A stretch of DNA of 16,413 nucleotides from Phycisphaerae bacterium (lineage in GTDB: Bacteria > Planctomycetota > Phycisphaerae > UBA1845), in the NCBI GenBank assembly GCA_021604825.1, contig BQJS01000104.1, positions 1 through 16,413 of the forward strand. The letters run 5' to 3'. Below the pieces are notes generated by a model. It was not told the DNA's origin. It was given only the letters and a program-made list of their open reading frames with translations, and made no database searches. This document shows positions 15,132 through 16,413 of the stretch, piece by piece; positions within the stretch are counted from its first letter, which is position 1; every line of letters starts with the position of its first letter. The position numbers and the translations under genes are program-made.

Positions 15132-16391
15132 CTATACCGCACAAACCTTCGCAGCCACGCCCATACGGTCGAGGTCGGCTTGGATCTCGTCGCAGTAGAT
15201 CGGATTCATTACTATGACATGATCGGGCTTGTATTCAACAAGTTTGTCTGGGGCGATGATTTCCTGCCCAGTCGAGGGCATAAAGTGGCCCTGGCGGTAT
15301 GGGTTGATATCGACAACGTACTCAATCGAATCGCCGATCGCCAACGTCGAAAGAAACGAAACACCCTTCGAACCTGAACCCCACAGGACGACCTTTTCAT
15401 CCCGGCTGACTGCATCGTCGACGAACTTGCGCCAACCGAGAATGGACTTCTCAACGATCGCGGGAAACGCCTCGACCGATCGCGACATTTCCTTCAGATC
15501 GTCTTCCTCAGCCAGGCTCGGTTCAGTCGCACCGTCGGCAGGAATCGCGGTTAGCAACAGGTACTGCTTGTCGTAGACGGCTTCCAACTCAGTGACTTCA
15601 AAACCCGTTTGTCGAAACAGCCGAGCCAACGATCCCAAACTGAAGTACGTGCAGTGCTCGTAGTAAATGTCCCAAAACGCCCCTTCGGTCAGCACGCGAT
15701 AGACGTCCGGCAATTCAAAGAAAATCACCGTGTCGGTGCGATCGCCGATCGTCTTTCGAATCGACTGCATGAACTCCAGCGTCGGGGCGATGTGCTCGAG
15801 CGTGTGGCGACAACAAATGAAGTCGGCCATCAGGTGGGCGTACTTGGGCCCGTAAAAATCTTGAATGAACTCAATTCGCGGCGCGACTTCCGGTGGGGTG
15901 CGCTGCGGGACGTAACCCGGGTCGATGCCGATTCCGCGATTGCTGGCCAACTGACAGAGCAGCACCAAGAATTCACCTTTGCCACAACCGATCTCGAGGA
16001 TCGTCTTGTCTTCGAGTTTGTGCTTCTTGATCACGTCGGCGGCTAACTCGCGGGCGAACGCGTTGAACGTTGGCGAGAACCCCTGCGTCTCTTCGTAGGC
16101 TGTGGAGTACTCGTGAACGTCCGGGCGAAACAGCGTGTTAAAGACAAACCCGCACTGACCGCAAAACCCCAACTTCAAATCACCGCGAGGGTATTCCAAC
16201 GCGGCTTCGCGCGAGGGCATGAGCAGACAACTGTGGACAGGAATGTCGCTGACGCCGTAAAACGTGTCGATGCCAACCGACGCGCAATTTGGGCATGCCA
16301 TCTCGGGTTCGTGACCGGTTTCAAATGTAGCAGCCGTCTTGTTGTGCGCCATGGTCTTGGTCATGTCCCGGCCCTTTGTCGTCGAGTCCAT
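15132..16391 (-). CDS. SAM-dependent methyltransferase of the sugar C-methyltransferase type (paralogue B)
   Basis: This 419-residue paralogue of the downstream gene has the same three domains: zinc-type cysteines CPNC (33, 36) and CGQC (77, 80), motif I LEIGCGKGEF (132-141), IDP at 156-158, CCRHTLEH (193-200), the YEHCTYF motif (Glu245, His246), and a C-terminal WGSGSKGVSF Rossmann-like loop with DINPYRQGHFMPSTGQEI after it. It keeps all recognisable functional residues, so both copies look active. The N-terminus is uncertain: Met1 has no clear ribosome site, while Met10 follows the purine-rich AAAGGGCCGGGAC, making a shorter 410-residue form plausible. It is the first gene of the pair on this strand within the window; only 22 bases upstream of it are visible, so it may itself be internal to a longer operon. 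Confidence 0.88.
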   Translation of the reverse strand: MDSTTKGRDMTKTMAHNKTAATFETGHEPEMACPNCASVGIDTFYGVSDIPVHSCLLMPSREAALEYPRGDLKLGFCGQCGFVFNTLFRPDVHEYSTAYEETQGFSPTFNAFARELAADVIKKHKLEDKTILEIGCGKGEFLVLLCQLASNRGIGIDPGYVPQRTPPEVAPRIEFIQDFYGPKYAHLMADFICCRHTLEHIAPTLEFMQSIRKTIGDRTDTVIFFELPDVYRVLTEGAFWDIYYEHCTYFSLGSLARLFRQTGFEVTELEAVYDKQYLLLTAIPADGATEPSLAEEDDLKEMSRSVEAFPAIVEKSILGWRKFVDDAVSRDEKVVLWGSGSKGVSFLSTLAIGDSIEYVVDINPYRQGHFMPSTGQEIIAPDKLVEYKPDHVIVMNPIYCDEIQADLDRMGVAAKVCAV

Positions 16392-16413
16392 TATTCAGAA
16401 GTGCCACTGCTCT

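Overview
The window looks like chromosomal DNA from a bacterium of the Planctomycetota, most likely a Phycisphaerae-like lineage. This is inferred from gene content, not from a database match. The clues are secreted proteins with short EF-hand-like (dockerin-like) C-terminal modules, Cys/Asp-rich 'CDDG.FCNG.E.C' repeats, chlamydial-Pmp-like GGA/FxxN beta-helix repeats, and a six-repeat ribosomal protein S1 next to a compact SigA-type sigma factor. Coding density is moderate, with three gene-free stretches of roughly 300-550 bases.

Layout. (1) Bases 1-2279: two convergent genes for exported proteins, a beta-helix protein (5' end cut by the window edge) and a signal-peptide beta-propeller protein. 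Both end in EF-hand-like modules. (2) Bases 2548-5595, minus strand: housekeeping genes rpsA (S1) and a SigA-family sigma factor, separated by a strong intrinsic terminator. (3) Bases 6061-8271, plus strand: a lipoprotein, an ECF sigma factor and a zinc-finger membrane anti-sigma factor. The last two overlap by 4 bases and form a classic regulatory pair. (4) Bases 8470-9891: a membrane-anchored SGNH-hydrolase-like protein behind a plausible sigma-70 promoter. (5) Bases 10443-13874: a 1143-residue modular secreted protein made of a signal peptide, beta-helix, Cys-rich repeats interrupted by a beta-sandwich domain, thrombospondin-type-3 repeats and a Gly/Cys-helix-Arg C-terminal tail. (6) Bases 13890-16391, minus strand: two tandem paralogous methyltransferases with the three-part architecture of sugar C-methyltransferases.

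How the genes fit together. The recurring theme is the cell surface: three exported repeat proteins, a lipoprotein, a membrane SGNH protein, and methyltransferases of a type that usually decorates deoxysugars. The ECF/anti-sigma pair could respond to envelope state, with the adjacent lipoprotein as a possible partner. No defence system, CRISPR array, integrase, transposase or rRNA/tRNA gene was recognised.

The points most worth a second look are: the start of the SigA-like gene, where family-like sequence continues upstream of the only permitted start codon in the frame; the domain inserted into the Cys-repeat array of the large surface protein; the use of two different C-terminal tail types within one locus; and the methyltransferase pair without visible sugar-biosynthesis neighbours.
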